Assembly (NCBI GenBank): GCA_949775045.1
Contig: OX459098.1
Span: 15,485,207 to 15,549,206, forward strand
Length of the DNA stretch: 64,000 nucleotides
From: Metridium senile
Lineage: Eukaryota > Cnidaria > Anthozoa > Actiniaria > Metridiidae
Direction of reading: 5' to 3'
The notes under the pieces were generated by a model. The model was not told the origin of the DNA, searched no databases, and saw nothing but the letters and a program-made list of their open reading frames with translations. This document shows, in pieces, positions 1 through 13,100 of the stretch (the first letter of the stretch is position 1; every line of letters begins with the position of its first letter). The position numbers and the translations under genes were made by a program.

Positions 1-1159
1 CTATCTGTAAGGAACGGCTTTAGTGTACTACTGGTTTTCGAAACAAATGTTATAAACTATGTAAAACTGGAAAGTTGTGGCAGTCAGATATAGGTTTTCA
101 GGATGCAGAAAAACTAAAAAGGACAGAAAAACAAGTGTAAAGACACTAACACATGCAATTAATAAAACAACTAACTATCAGTAGTTGGTCAATGGTTGAT
201 GTCGACTGTCAAACACACATGAAACGACTTAACAAATAGAGATATAAATTACTAAACAACAAATTCAAAAATGTAACAAATTACATAAAGTTTTGATATC
301 TAGTCAAGATGGCTCCGAAACGTCGTATTCTTGCGTTAGTTTTTATTTTAAATATCTAGTTTGCTTGGAGTTAAAATAATGAACAGATTTCATTATGGAC
401 AAAAAGAGATCTGATGAATAAATAAGAAAAATGATTCAGCTGTTTGACCACCGTTTTTATCAAGTAACAAATAAGCGAATACAAAAATCCGGCTAAAAGT
501 AATTCGCCACTACGTTTGTTAGAAAACAAATAATTTTTTTTATGAAATAGTACTAATTAGTACTAACTATATGTCACGGATTTAGTGCGTCTATTCTATA
601 AAGATAATAATATTTTAATGGAAATAATGATTGAGAATGCACGTACGGTATACTGGATACAAGAAAGTGGAGACAGAAAAATTAGGCAATATGTCATCGG
701 TCTTGTAACTGTTATAAGTTGACAGATGGAAAAAGAACAAGTTACTACAAGACAGAAGGTTACATGCAGGATAATACATACGGAAAATATCGATAAAAAA
801 GACAGTTGTGATTAACTTAGTTACTATAATAATAATAATGTCTTTAACTAGTAAAAATACATACTAATTATAATACTGACTAACTTTGTTACTTTGTTTT
901 GCCGAATGTCAGAAACAAATAATAATGACAATTTGAAACAAAACTGCATGCGGTAAATAAAACAAAAGTTTGATAGTTTGTCAAAAACGTTTGTCAGAAT
1001 TTGTTGTCGGTTGTCATACAAAGACAAATGATAGATAACAAGCTACAGACAAAACTACTAAACTTCAAACATTTTGATAGAAGTTTGTCAGCAGTTTTTG
1101 TCGGTTGTCAGGAAGACAAAGAAATTTGGCGTCTCCTTGGCTATTACTCATCGGGCTTG

Positions 1160-1560
1160 ATAGATCTGAAAACTAGAGATAGAAGACGGGAAAACACTAG
1201 GGACTAGTGACAGAAGATCTAGAATCCAGTCTATACCACCTAAATTGAAACAATGTTCGATTTATTATAACCACGCCCTGTTCGATACCGAGTCGATTCT
1301 GAAAACTAGAGATAGATGACGGGGAAACACTAGGGACAAGTGACAGAAGATCTAGAATCCAGTCTATACCACCTAAATTGAAACAATGTTCGATTTATTA
1401 TAACCACGCCCTGTTCGATACCGAGTCGGATCTGAAAACTAGAGATAGATGACAGGGAAACACTAGGGATATGTGACATAGATCTAGAATCCAGTCTATA
1501 CCACCTAAATTGATACGTCAATGTTCGATGTATTAAACCACGCCCTTGTCGATTCCGTCT
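1160..1560. repeat. Minisatellite, about 3 copies of a 133-bp unit
   Basis: The phrase AGATCTAGAATCCAGTCTAT recurs near 1214, 1347 and 1480. It is followed each time by the same block containing CCACGCCCTGTTCGATACCG and CTGAAAACTAGAGATAGA. Copies are about 90 percent or more alike, and the last one decays near 1550. A short open frame on the minus strand here is a by-product of the repeat. Confidence 0.85.
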
Positions 1561-2317
1561 GGAATGGGTTGTAATCTAGACAAGCCTCTAGGGCAGGCTA
1601 CACAGAGTGTGTATAAAGTTAATTAATCATCGGATGTAAGTTATCCAGTTAAGAATTTGTACAAGGAACGTAATAAAAATACACTTAAACGGATACGATT
1701 AGTGTGAATTAATAAATAAAGCAAACAATTTGAAAACCACAGCGCGCTTATTCAGGAATAGGAAACTGTTCATCGAACTTCAGTTAACTCTCATTATGCT
1801 TTTTGAGTCGCAATATTAAGGTACAGAAATTAAAGCTAAATATTATTTGAAGAAAAATGCAAAGAATATACTGATTTTAGGAAACTGTTCATCGAACTTA
1901 AAAACTCACATTATGTTCTTAGAGTCGAAATATCAAGGTAGAAAAATATTTGAAAAACAAAATACAAAGAATACTGATTTTAGGGAACTGTTCATCAAAC
2001 TTAAAAACTCTCAGTACTGGTTTTCTCGACCATCATGGTTATATAGTCAGATCAAGATCATGTACTTGAGCTAAAAGATGGAAAAAATATCGGCGTCATT
2101 GGACAGCGCACTTCTTTTATGGTGTATACTGATCAGTACACACCCATATTACAATTAACGTTGACTGATCTGGAAATGGTTGTTCTGAGACCGATAGCAT
2201 GGAGATCATTAGATTACAAATGTACTATTATAACGATCACGTACGGTGGAATATAAATATTTACCTCTGAAATACTGTTATCTGTAATTCAGCACTATTC
2301 AAGTGGGAATTGGGGAT

Positions 2318-2352
2318 TGACAACCTCGTTCCCAGGGCCCTCTCCCTTCGCT
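2318..2352. repeat. Half copy of the CCTCGTTCCCAGGG palindromic element
   Basis: The block AACCTCGTTCCCAGGGCCCT followed by CTCCCTTCG is identical to the left arm of the full palindrome at 51494-51563. Only one arm is present here. It looks like a truncated insertion of the same small interspersed element. Confidence 0.7.
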
Positions 2353-2439
2353 TTTCTCACCTTTTACATTTGATGAGCGTTAGTTAAAATAGGTGTATAT
2401 TCAATGAACATGCTGAATGAGCATAGCGAGTATCAATAG

Positions 2440-2575
2440 AAACTAGCGAGTAAACTAGTATAGGCTGCGTCGGTGTTTGATATAAACGATAGGTAATAGA
2501 ATGAAATTTGTAACACCGTAAAAAATGTTGACTTAACTTTACTGACGTTTCGAACAAATTTCATTATATTACCTA
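2440..2575 (-). mobile_element. Truncated copy of the element also seen at 52.54-52.74 kb
   Basis: Read on the minus strand, this stretch matches the right half of the 52.6-kb element. It has the GAAACGTCAGTAAAGTTAAG core, the ACGGTGTTACAAATTTCAT block, and the tail with GACGCAGCCTATACTAGTTTA. The central hairpin is missing: after TTCGA the sequence jumps to ACAAATTTCATTATATTACC. A degenerate retroelement terminal region (Penelope-like or similar) is my inference. No reverse transcriptase is nearby. Confidence 0.6.
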
Positions 2576-3599
2576 TACTTTAAAACATGTTTAAGCTATA
2601 GTGTGAACGGGGTATAAGTCAATTAAATGTGCTAATTAATTAATATCAAGAATAGACAATGATGGGATGAATGAAGAAAAATTCGTATTAAAAGTATTAC
2701 CTTAATCTTATGAATGGATGTGTTAAATGGCAAACGAGATTAACGTTATTAACGACTTGGAAATTGACTTTTTCAGTAGTTTGATTTTAAGGAAGAAGTT
2801 GTCCTGGCTGATTTCCACATTGTACAAAATATAATTACAATCTGATTAAATTTGGGCGAAGATATATAATGTAAACTGATAAAATTAACCAGAAATTACT
2901 ACAAATTATCAGTTGACGTTATAAGGAAAGAGGCGTACGTCAATGTTGATTTCCACATCTACAAAACAATTGCACTTAATTTGGGCAAGAACAAAAAGTA
3001 GTAAATACTTCATAGAATCAACTACAACTGATGAATTGACTTTGAAAAAATGCTTTTATTATAGATCTTTGGCTTTTGCAAATAGAAAGAGATAGAACAT
3101 TTATAATGGCAGTGATCTTAGCAAATTTTAATGAGTACAAAAGAGCGAAATAAAGAAGACAAAATAATGTCGCCTTTAAGAAAAGTTGTGTCTAGTTTCA
3201 CGAATGCATTGGTATAGCAGGTCCAATATCATGACATTAATTTTTTTCTGAAGATGACTTACGTATGTTGAGAACGTTTAAACCATTAACATGTATTAAA
3301 CTTTCCTTTTGCTTATATACATTCTAGACAAAGCGATTTTTAGAAGTAAAGTGGTATGGTACAAAAGAATCAAATCCAAACTCAAAAATAATGTTAATTC
3401 TGAAGGATATTTTGATTTTAATATCCAGAAGGAAACAATGACAAACTATAATCCTTTTACACCACGATTAAAGCTAAAACTAACAAAGTTATACGAGTGG
3501 AATTATTAGCTAGTGACTATTCAATTAAAGTTGTTGTCAAGGAAGGGCTTGTCAATTTTGGTTTCCAAATATAGTGTGATAAAATAATATGTTTGAGTA

Positions 3600-3965
3600 T
3601 TAAAAGTCCTTTGAAATTTTAATTCAAAAAGATAAATGAACATTTCAACTGGCTTTCCAAACTTATCTTCATTAACTAATAACACAATTATAAATGTTCA
3701 AAGCTTTGTATCTAGCAGAATTAAATATCAAAGTCCTATAAAAGATGAATTATAAGTTTTTAAAGCTTTGTGTTTAGCAAATTAAATATCAAAGTCCTAT
3801 AAAATATAAATTAAAAAAGATATAAATGAACATTTCAACTGGGTTTCCAAACTTACCTTTATTAACTAGTAACACTATTATAAATGTCATAAATGTTCAA
3901 AGCTTTGATTATATAAGTTGCTAAATTATAAGTTTTCAAAGCTTTGTCCTATAGAATCAATTAAA
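3600..3965. repeat. Direct duplication, about 190-bp period
   Basis: The block with AAATGAACATTTCAACTGG, TTTCCAAACTTA and CATTAACTA followed by AACAC occurs at about 3634 and again at about 3824. The phrases AAATATCAAAGTCCTATAAAA and GTTCAAAGCTTTG are also repeated within the same span. Confidence 0.75.
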
Positions 3966-6954
3966 ATTGCACAAACTTAACTAAAAGCATAACAAGAGAC
4001 TTAGTTGACTTTTAAAAGTTTGATGTCAAAGAAACTTGTCGTGCTTGGTTTCCATTATGATCAAAATAAGATTAAAATCCTATTAGATCAGAATTAAAAC
4101 AAAAACTACAAAAAACTAATATGGTTATCACTCTACAAAGTATAGTTGTTTTGTAACAATGTTTACTTGGATATCTATAGGATAATGTAGACCACTTTAA
4201 CCGAAATAGCGTATAGCAAAAGCACCCTATTAGCTATTTAGCTGTCACTCGCAATGAGTTAGCACCACTTTCGCAGATTCTTTTCATGTCCTTTTTATTT
4301 ACTTTTGACTGTAAGTTGAGGTTAAAATAAATTCATTTTCAATATCATCACGAAACGTCAATGGCGAAGATTAATGTTCACGCTGATGACAACTCTTCAC
4401 AAAATACTCGTCGAAAAACCTTCCCCCAACACTTGATTCCTTATTCAAAACCTCCGCTAATATGGCCGTCTTAAAGGAGTGAAAGACCAATCGGAAATTG
4501 CCGCTTATAGGCGTCAGTCCGGTAAAGAAAAAACTGTAAGTCAATGCTTGGTGTTTGATGGCTTAATATAGGGTTATCATTCTGCTTTTTGTTTACGACC
4601 CTTCATTGAAGGCTGCAGGAAATATAATTGAATCTTTGACGATCAATATAAAACAAAGTACTATCACTAGTACTTGAAAAGCTGGAAATTATGTCTTCAA
4701 TAACAGTAGCACTTCAAGTTTTTTGCAGCGTTGATAATGAATAGTTCTTCAGACAAGAACAATGTAAGACTTCTGGTCTTTTCCTTTTTTTGTTACTTTA
4801 AGAGCCGGTTGACTCTAGGAATATGACTGAGGAATAGTCTACAAGTGGTTGAACTGAAAATCGAAAATTTCGCCTTGTACTTTACATTTTTATTTCTCCC
4901 TCTTCCAATTTTTTCTTTCATTCTACCTACCTGATTCCTTTTTCACAATATTTTTGTAATATATACTATACTCTAATTAAACTAAAATTTGAATTCCCTT
5001 TTTTTCAACTTCAATTTTTTTTAATTTGAACTTAGATTTTTATGAACTTTTTCTTCCTATCATCTTTTTTTCGATATCATTATTTAACGTTTACTTAAAT
5101 ACATTTTCTATTTGATTTTGCCGGATACGTGTATCGTGTATTTTACTAGCTGGAATACAACAAAAGATGTGCCTGTTTTAGTAGTAGAATATACTTCAAT
5201 GCTTCACGTATTTCAATCACATCCGCTTGTCCAACGTTGCAGTGTTTTCCTTAAAACAAGGACTAGTCCAAAATACAAAGGAGTTGTTGTCAAATGCTGT
5301 AGTGCGTATTATTATTATCAAGAGCTAAAAAGAATACAATATTACAAAAATAAAAGAATCGAATTCCGCTCTTTGAGAATATGTACAAAAAGCGTTAATA
5401 GTATCAAAAAGCTAACTGTAATTACCAAATAGATACAATCACTCGTTGTATTTTAGTTTGTTCATATACATGATTTGATTATGGTCAAATAAACTGTATA
5501 AAATACGTGATATTCTAATTAAGTCTCCATTTTAGAAGAATTAGTTAATGAATCTAAAACACAAAGTTGTCCTTTTTGACTTTCAGATACAAGAAATAAC
5601 AGTCGTTAAAAACAAAAACTGGGCGAAAAACAATGCTTGAATATTTCATACAATTACAAGCGACCGCAACAAAAGTCGATATTTTTTGAAAGCGAATTAA
5701 CGAGATTTAAATGTGAATTAAGTTGAGATTAAAAACATTTCTAAGTATTGTTTATATTCGTTTTCGATTGTATTAAGGAAAGAAAACTTTTCTACCTGTA
5801 TATCCATACATTCTGCTGCCTTTTCAAGCCTACAACGGTTCAGTTTAACACTAATTAGGGTTCTTCTAAGTTGCTCAGCGCCTACAGTTCATAAAGGCAA
5901 AAGCCCCGAATGACTTCATTCAAAAGTAGATTAATGCCATCAATTGTAAAATCACTAGCTAATAAAAAGGATTTCGGTACATGTCTGTCTGATTTTCCTA
6001 CAATAAAGTGCAGTAAATAATGACAAACGCTTTCGGAAAACTTTGACTGTTTTGACTTGGAAATGTAGTCTGAATGATGAAAGATACGCGCCATAATATT
6101 TATGTGCAATGAATCATTTTGAGGTTGGTTTTTTAGACGGGAAAGTGAAGGATGGTGACTTATTCGTGAAGTTTAAAACTGATTACATGACATAACACAT
6201 ATCAGTTGACGATAATAGTCTTGTGTTTTGGAGTATAGCAGTCTAGGGCCGCCCTTATCTCTTGTGGTATTCAATACAGTTGTAAAGCATCGCTTAGAAA
6301 CGTTTATTTAGCATGCTTTCTTACATTGTTAATGGAGTGTGTCATTGAATTGTGCTTTATAATATAAAACCCAATAGAACAAAGAGACAGTGTATGTTTT
6401 CTTTAGAAAAAAGATTTTACGGTTGTACTTATGTTCAATGAGACCAGAAGTCGTATTCTTTGATAACGTGAGTAGCTCGAGACCTGTAATAATGTTTTCT
6501 CATGAACTGGCTGTGTTTGTGATTCCATTTAAGGGCCACAAAAGTAATATTCAAAAGTCGTGAGAGATATTTCACGCATGGACTATCATTCATTATTCGT
6601 CTAAGTCATCAATCAATTCTTGTAAATGGGACCCAATATTACAGCATGTGTGGCATTATCGTGAAGTAAGGACAACAAGGACTTTAAGTCCATTTCTTTC
6701 TATTTCAATAATCATTATAAATGGCATGTGTTAGAAATGGCCGCAAAGTGTTTCTAGGATACAGAAAGCAGTTTGTCGGACCCTCAGACTTTAAGCGTAT
6801 AGCGTGTGCAGAGAGCTTCATCATAATGATTTATGAGTTTTTTATATCTATTGTTTAATGAACTCGTATGTTGAGATAATGTTGTCAACATTGCGAGTAC
6901 ATCTAGGATAGAAATATGGTGAACACATCGTGATGTAAAGATCTCTCTTACTTA

Positions 6955-7085
6955 AAAGGTGTAATATTTAACACCTTCAACATACACGAACACAAAACTC
7001 ACGAACAACCAGCCGAGCCTAAGATTTGCTGCACTCTCATTGGACAGCTCTCGAGTGGTGGATTTGTGATATTACATTGATAAAA
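6955..7085 (+). promoter_or_regulatory. Putative promoter / 5' UTR of Meis exon 1
   Basis: This 130-bp stretch precedes the start codon at 7086 and is less AT-rich than its surroundings. It holds an inverted CCAAT box (ATTGG near 7039) and no TATA box at a usual distance. The call depends on 7086-7130 being the true first coding exon, so it is tentative. The transcription start cannot be placed from sequence alone. Confidence 0.35.
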
Positions 7086-7130
7086 ATGTCCTCGGACGAA
7101 GGGAAAACACAGTCAGAGCCACAAGTTTCG
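7086..7130 (+). CDS. Meis: Meis candidate exon 1 (start codon)
   Basis: ATG opens a 15-codon exon ([15 protein letters not shown]) ending at a consensus donor, TCG|GTGAGT, in phase 0. Exon 2 begins in phase 0, so the join is in frame. In other Meis genes the first exon is also very short and separated by a long intron, which fits. There is no sequence similarity to confirm it, because Meis first exons are not conserved. Another upstream exon outside the window, or the 25.4-kb exon, could supply the start instead. Confidence 0.5.
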
Positions 7131-10100
7131 GTGAGTTTGCTTCCCACAGGCATTACATATATGTAGTTTTTTTGTTTGATTATATTAATTTGCTAAAGTG
7201 TTTCATGTCCAAGTGAATAAAGGTTATGTCAGCTAGCGTGATAGACAGATCTGCCAAAGATTCAAAAGTCTTTTATTGTGTATATTTCGCTCCAATTCAC
7301 CTAATCTCATAGCGTAACACCCTTCAAGCGGTAAAACGATAACTGACCAAATTTGACACCGCATCTGCTATTTGCACTATACAAGAAATTCAATTTATAG
7401 TTAGCAAAAATAATTTCCTTTATAAGGCTTGGCGGGAAATTATCCAATTACACTTAAACTAACAGCTAGACTATACCACGGTTAAGTCAATTTTTTTTTA
7501 AAAATTCGTTTTATCGTACGTATGTGACAGGTCACGTGATCTCACCAGACTGTAACATAGAAAGCATCAAGCAAAATGGGCGGGGCTTCATCTCCCAAAG
7601 TTTCAGAACAAAATGAACGAAAATAGTCCGCGTCAAAGTTTTTGATTGATGGGGAACTAAGGCTACTTAGCAGCCGATGAAATGTGACAACAGTGACGTA
7701 GACGATGGGTCAACCGTCCATGTATTAGCATTCCGCCGAGACATCTTTATTTTCTCGCCCAACATTGAGGCACTAGGACACTGCATTCCTTGATCTGATA
7801 ATCCCATAGACTTTTAGTTGTCTAAATATTTGTTGTGTACTTTCATATTTGTTCTACTTGTGATGTTTTCGCTGCTAAGTATCGTTGTACAAAATTTAGC
7901 ACCTTATCAGTCATAGAAGTGTTATTGATTAGCAGAACCGCATTTTGCACCCAATCAACCACTATAATACTGCCAATTTTAATCTTAAATTGTTTATCAT
8001 TTCTGATATAAATAATTAAGCATGATGTTTCCTTTTGATAAGAGACGGTGATCTTTACCGAGGATACTGAAAAGCAATCAGGAATGAACGAATATATTAT
8101 TACATAAAAGAATAAGAATACTAATTTTTTTTAGAGACTACGGAAATTATAAGTTTTTGTTACGATGAAACGTGAAATTTGCTTCCTCGCTTGAACAGAA
8201 AGAATAACAAAAAAAGGCTTGTATTACTCCCCAAGCGTCACGATGCTGTCACAGTTATTTCAAAGTAAAGTGTTTTACTTGTCCATTGACTAGACATGGT
8301 TTCAACCAGGCCAAAAGGTTAATTTGAGGTTTTATGCAAGAAAGACAAATGGATTTTGTGGTCAAAGCTTTAATTAGCGAAACATTTCATCAAAAGCACA
8401 CAATACAAACCCTTTCCCGCTTTGTTTGGACAGGCTAGGTTCCTCTTGATTGTTCGCCGTTGCAATGGTGCCGAAATGGCGATACCAGGCTCCGCGCATG
8501 AGTCTTCTATCCTAAGAAGAACAAAAAAACTCGGGTTGTTTTACCGAAATTAAATTATTTGTTTCCTATTTGTGCACTTTATTGGTGCCATCGAGACGAT
8601 GTAGTCGCGGCACTGAGATCATTTGTGCACGTAGTGAATAGCATAAAGGGTGATCCCATACTCGTCAGTTTGTTCAGTAAAGTACCTGCCAAGAAATAAA
8701 GAAATACAAGTCAACATACAAACCTAAAAAGACATTTAGCCACTTTCTGTAATACTGCACTGAGGAAAAGGACACTAATGACAAAATAAACCTCCCTTTA
8801 CATGTATGAGTGTTGTCATAATGTTTTCAAAATAAGTAAATATGGAAGACGGGTGACATTTATTTTAAGAAAGGTTTAGACAGGCTGGCAAATAGAATAG
8901 GAAATAATCCCCAAAATAGAAATTATGGACGAAAGAGTAGGCTCTACAGAGCTGTTGATTAATGTTCTTTTGAAGACGAGTCATTAGTGTTTCTTTAAGA
9001 TGTAGATAAAGGTATAAAAATGTGTTTTTCTTAAAACTTTAGACAAGTAACAAGATATATTCTCACATTGAAGTCAAAATCATTAAAGACATAAAAAATA
9101 AATTTGAAAACTGAAAATGGATTCCAAAATGTTCAGCATTATGACGACAAGCAACAAGAGCTATTCTCACATTGAAATCAAAATTACTAAAACCATAAAT
9201 AGATGTAGGAAACTGAAAAGGGATTCCATTAATTTCAGCATTAGGACATCGGGTAGATCAATAAATTGTTGATAATACCCTTGAAGAGATTATAATGTTT
9301 CTTAAAGTTATAAAACCGCTTAGATTATAAAAATGTTTAGACGACATGACTGTCTCACACTAACATTACATTCAAGATAAACAAAAACAAAACTAGAACA
9401 ACTATTGAATATAAAGAATCCGTACAAAAAATGGACGTATATAAATGCTTTAAGATCGGCGTTGATTTGATTGTATCCCTTTAAAGGCTAAAAAATCTCA
9501 TAAGTGATATAGGAGGTCTGGAAGCACGACATAATACTACATAACATCTCAATCAACATCAATCAATACATTTATACAAAATATGAAAAATATAAACATA
9601 ACATAAGAAAACGAATACCCAATTCTGCACATGGTACATAACTTTTTGAGGATATACAAGTTATTATATTTCTATGCTATAGCCAGGGCCGTATAGTTTA
9701 TGTACGCGGTCTAGGAGAACGACATCCAGTACCTACACAACATCTCAATCAAGATCAAGAAAAAATACCAATCAATGTACAAATTTAGAAAAGCTATACC
9801 CATGGAATTTTGCGCATGGAATATAGATTGTTTGAATACATATAAAGCTATTTTATTCCTTTAAGGCTAGGGCGGTATCATATACGAGGTCTAGGCAGCG
9901 GAACGATACAATACCTACACAACATCTCAATCAAGATCAACAAAAAAAACATCAATCAATGTACAAAAATAGAAAGCTGAATTCTGCACACTGAACATAA
10001 TTTACAAGATTTACAAAGATATTTCCTTTAAAGGCTAGGGCGGTATGGGTATCATACGAGGTCTACGGTAGAAAGATACAAATTCAATATGCCTAAGCTA

Positions 10101-13100
10101 CACAACATCTCAATCAAGATCAACAAAAAAAACATCAATCAATGTACAAAAATAGAAAGCTGAATTCTGCACACTGAACATAATTTACAAGATATACAAG
10201 TTATTTTATCCCTTTAAAGGCTAGGATTGAATAGGTTATGTACAAGGTCTAGGCATAGCGACATATATATAACTATAGTTACACTAATATCACAATAAAG
10301 ATCAAGCTGTCAGATCGACGCGTTTCTGTGGTCTGTAACAGCTAAACTACTCGTCTAACTTAATCTCAAAACAAGGTCCTCTTTTACGCGGCTTCCTTTG
10401 AATAAAACAACTAAATGTGAAATAGATTACACGAATGTTTACTGTAAATATCGGACACATAACTTTCCGAGATCCTCCGAGTATGGCGCCGGGCAGACAT
10501 AGATCAGATACAGAAACCTGTATGTGGGTTGAGCTAGCGCTAGGTGTATTTTTATATCTGTAAATGTTGCACGTAGTATTTGTTCTAACCTTATAACTTG
10601 TTGCAAATTCGCGCGTCAAAACCGAAACGGTATAAACGTGATCTATAGATAATCACTATTGTATTGCACGTTGTAGGGGCGCAATAGAGAACAATGAGAT
10701 TCTTTAAAAACAATTTATAAAAATAAGCAGAAAAAAGAACACGGAAGCCAACAATTGTTTAGTTATATAGAAAGCGGTCAAAAGAACAAAAAAAACTATA
10801 TATTAGAATGAAAAATGAGCGATGAAAAAACGATTAAAGCTGTTATATGCACATAAAACAAGTTAGAAAGGGGAATATAAGTATGGATAAAAACAGAAAA
10901 GTGAGAAAAGAAAAAGATTGAAATATAAGATAAGATACAAAACAGTAGGAATATACACTTAGAAAGTGTTACAGTTTACTGTTATAAGCACAATAAACAA
11001 GTTAGAAAGAAAAAAGGAATATAAGAAAAGAAAGAAGGAAACTGAAAAAGATCGAAATATAAGATAAGGAAGATACAAAACACCAAGAATATACCACTTA
11101 GAAAATGTTACACTTTACTGTTATAAGCACAAGAAACAAGTTAGAAAGAAAAAGGGAATATAAAGTATGGATGATAACGGGAAAAAATGAGAAAAGAAAA
11201 AGATTGAAATAAAAGATAAGGAAGATACAAAACATCAGGAATATACACTTAGAAAATGTTACACTTTACTCAAGGACCTCGATTCCCATTAATCATCATA
11301 AATGGCATAGCGTGGATAGTAGTTCTCTGGTGATTTTTGTCACACAGTCTCTTTCGTGAAAACACTACATTGTCTTATTTCTTAGAAAACCTACTCAAAA
11401 GGTACTGAGAACTTGAGCGTCGATTATATAAACATATATATACCAAGAACTCGCAATATTGTCTTATTTCTTAGAAATGATACCCAATAGATAGAATTGT
11501 AAAAGAGATACAATTTCAGAAGCATTGTTTGGGATATGGAAGCCAATGATCGAGAGAGGAAGAAAGAATGAGAGCGTCGCTTACAAAATAAGAGTGAACT
11601 GATTAATAATGAGGTGATTCATATTCTTCAAGATCTTCGAAAAAGAAATAACAGTAAGGAAAGAAGTATAAAAGAATCGAAAGAATGAGAGGAATGAAAA
11701 ATACGAATGAAGATTGAACTAAAGAATAAACGTTACTTTCCTTCCACGATCATGTAAAAAGGAATTACAAAAAAGATGGAAAAACACAGGGAAGAGTTAT
11801 TAAGATTGTGGAATGAGCGAAGAAGGCGGGATTTCAGAAGCTAGAAATGGATATATTCAGTGTTTCTTTTTCCCTTCTGATATTGTTAAACAGAGTATTG
11901 TAGTAATATTTCAGATATCTTGACGAAAACCTGTTTTAAAGGAGATGTTGGCAAAAAGAACTATCAGTACGAAAGTGTCAAATGGTTGATTGTTAAGTGA
12001 CACGGGTGGACAGCGTTCACTCGTAATAAAGTGAACATCAAACAATTCTCGTATTTAAACATGAAACGACCAAAGGAAAGCCTTTTCAAATATACACATG
12101 ATAAGAGAAATACATATAGATAGACCTATCAAACAAGGGACAAGTGATATACTCTTCCCAGACTAGGACTGAACGGACTACATAACATTATGTTCGCATT
12201 CACATTCTCTTCCATTCAACATCGTGCAAAAGAAATCATTGCAGTATAGATAAACTGGACGTATAAATGAATAGAATGATATAACAGCGAACAGAGCAAT
12301 ACATATAGATAGAGGTATTAGAGAAAAAACAAATGATACTCTTGATTATGATCCATGCGGTAAACGCAATGATACACTGCAAAAACGGCCGAGTAGATAC
12401 AACTCATAATATTGAGTAAACCATTGCATTCAGGGTGACACTTTATAGTAACGGGCAAACGTAAATGTAGATGTACCATTGAGGAAAATGTAGTCAATAT
12501 ATTTTAAAAAGCCTAACCATTACTCAAAAAGCGTTCGATCGACGCGTTTCAAAATATGCCGTTTTTGCAGTGTTTTCTCTGTTCAAAAACAAGGACCGCT
12601 TAACTGACCACATAACATGCACTGTTTTTCACACTATTCACATTCTCTCCTATACAAGATCGCAGTGTTACAGTCATCGATGCATTTAAAAAAAGGATGA
12701 ATAGATTGATATAACAGCGATAATACATAGAGATATATCTCTTAGAAAAGAAACAAATGATTTTCTGCTCACACTGAAACTAGGATTGAATTGACTACAT
12801 GATATGCATTTATTCATTAGTTCCATTTGAAAACATGGAACGCTTTGCCTTTGCCTATTATTTGTATGGAAAACTCTGTTCTAAAGAAAAGTTTGTAAAA
12901 CTAGGGAGAGCAATACATAAAAAGGTCAGTAGAAAGATCGGTTACTGAGCAAACAAAACAGTGTTTATAAACTGGGAATGATTGAAATACTGTACTGCAG
13001 GTAGTTCTCTCTGACCCTAACCGCAAGCTATGTTTTAAGAAAGATAGGTCGAATTATCTTCTCCTTCAGTTTAAGAGAATTGTAGCTTAAACTTCGCTTA

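Larger units (their letters stand above)
1..6950. other. 5' flank of the Meis gene, no gene recognised
   Basis: AT-rich sequence without any open frame that resembles a known protein or shows good splice signals. It holds diverged direct repeats: a roughly 133-bp array near 1.16-1.56 kb, a roughly 190-bp pair near 3.6-3.96 kb, and loosely similar units between 2.7 and 4.1 kb that share the phrase GATTTCCACAT. It also holds two fragments of interspersed elements near 2.3-2.6 kb. Distal regulatory DNA for the downstream gene could be here, but nothing specific can be read. Confidence 0.6.

Noticed and set aside
5112..5432. 106-codon + strand frame in the 5' flank
   Set aside because: Does not begin with ATG in good context, is AT-driven in composition, and resembles nothing known.
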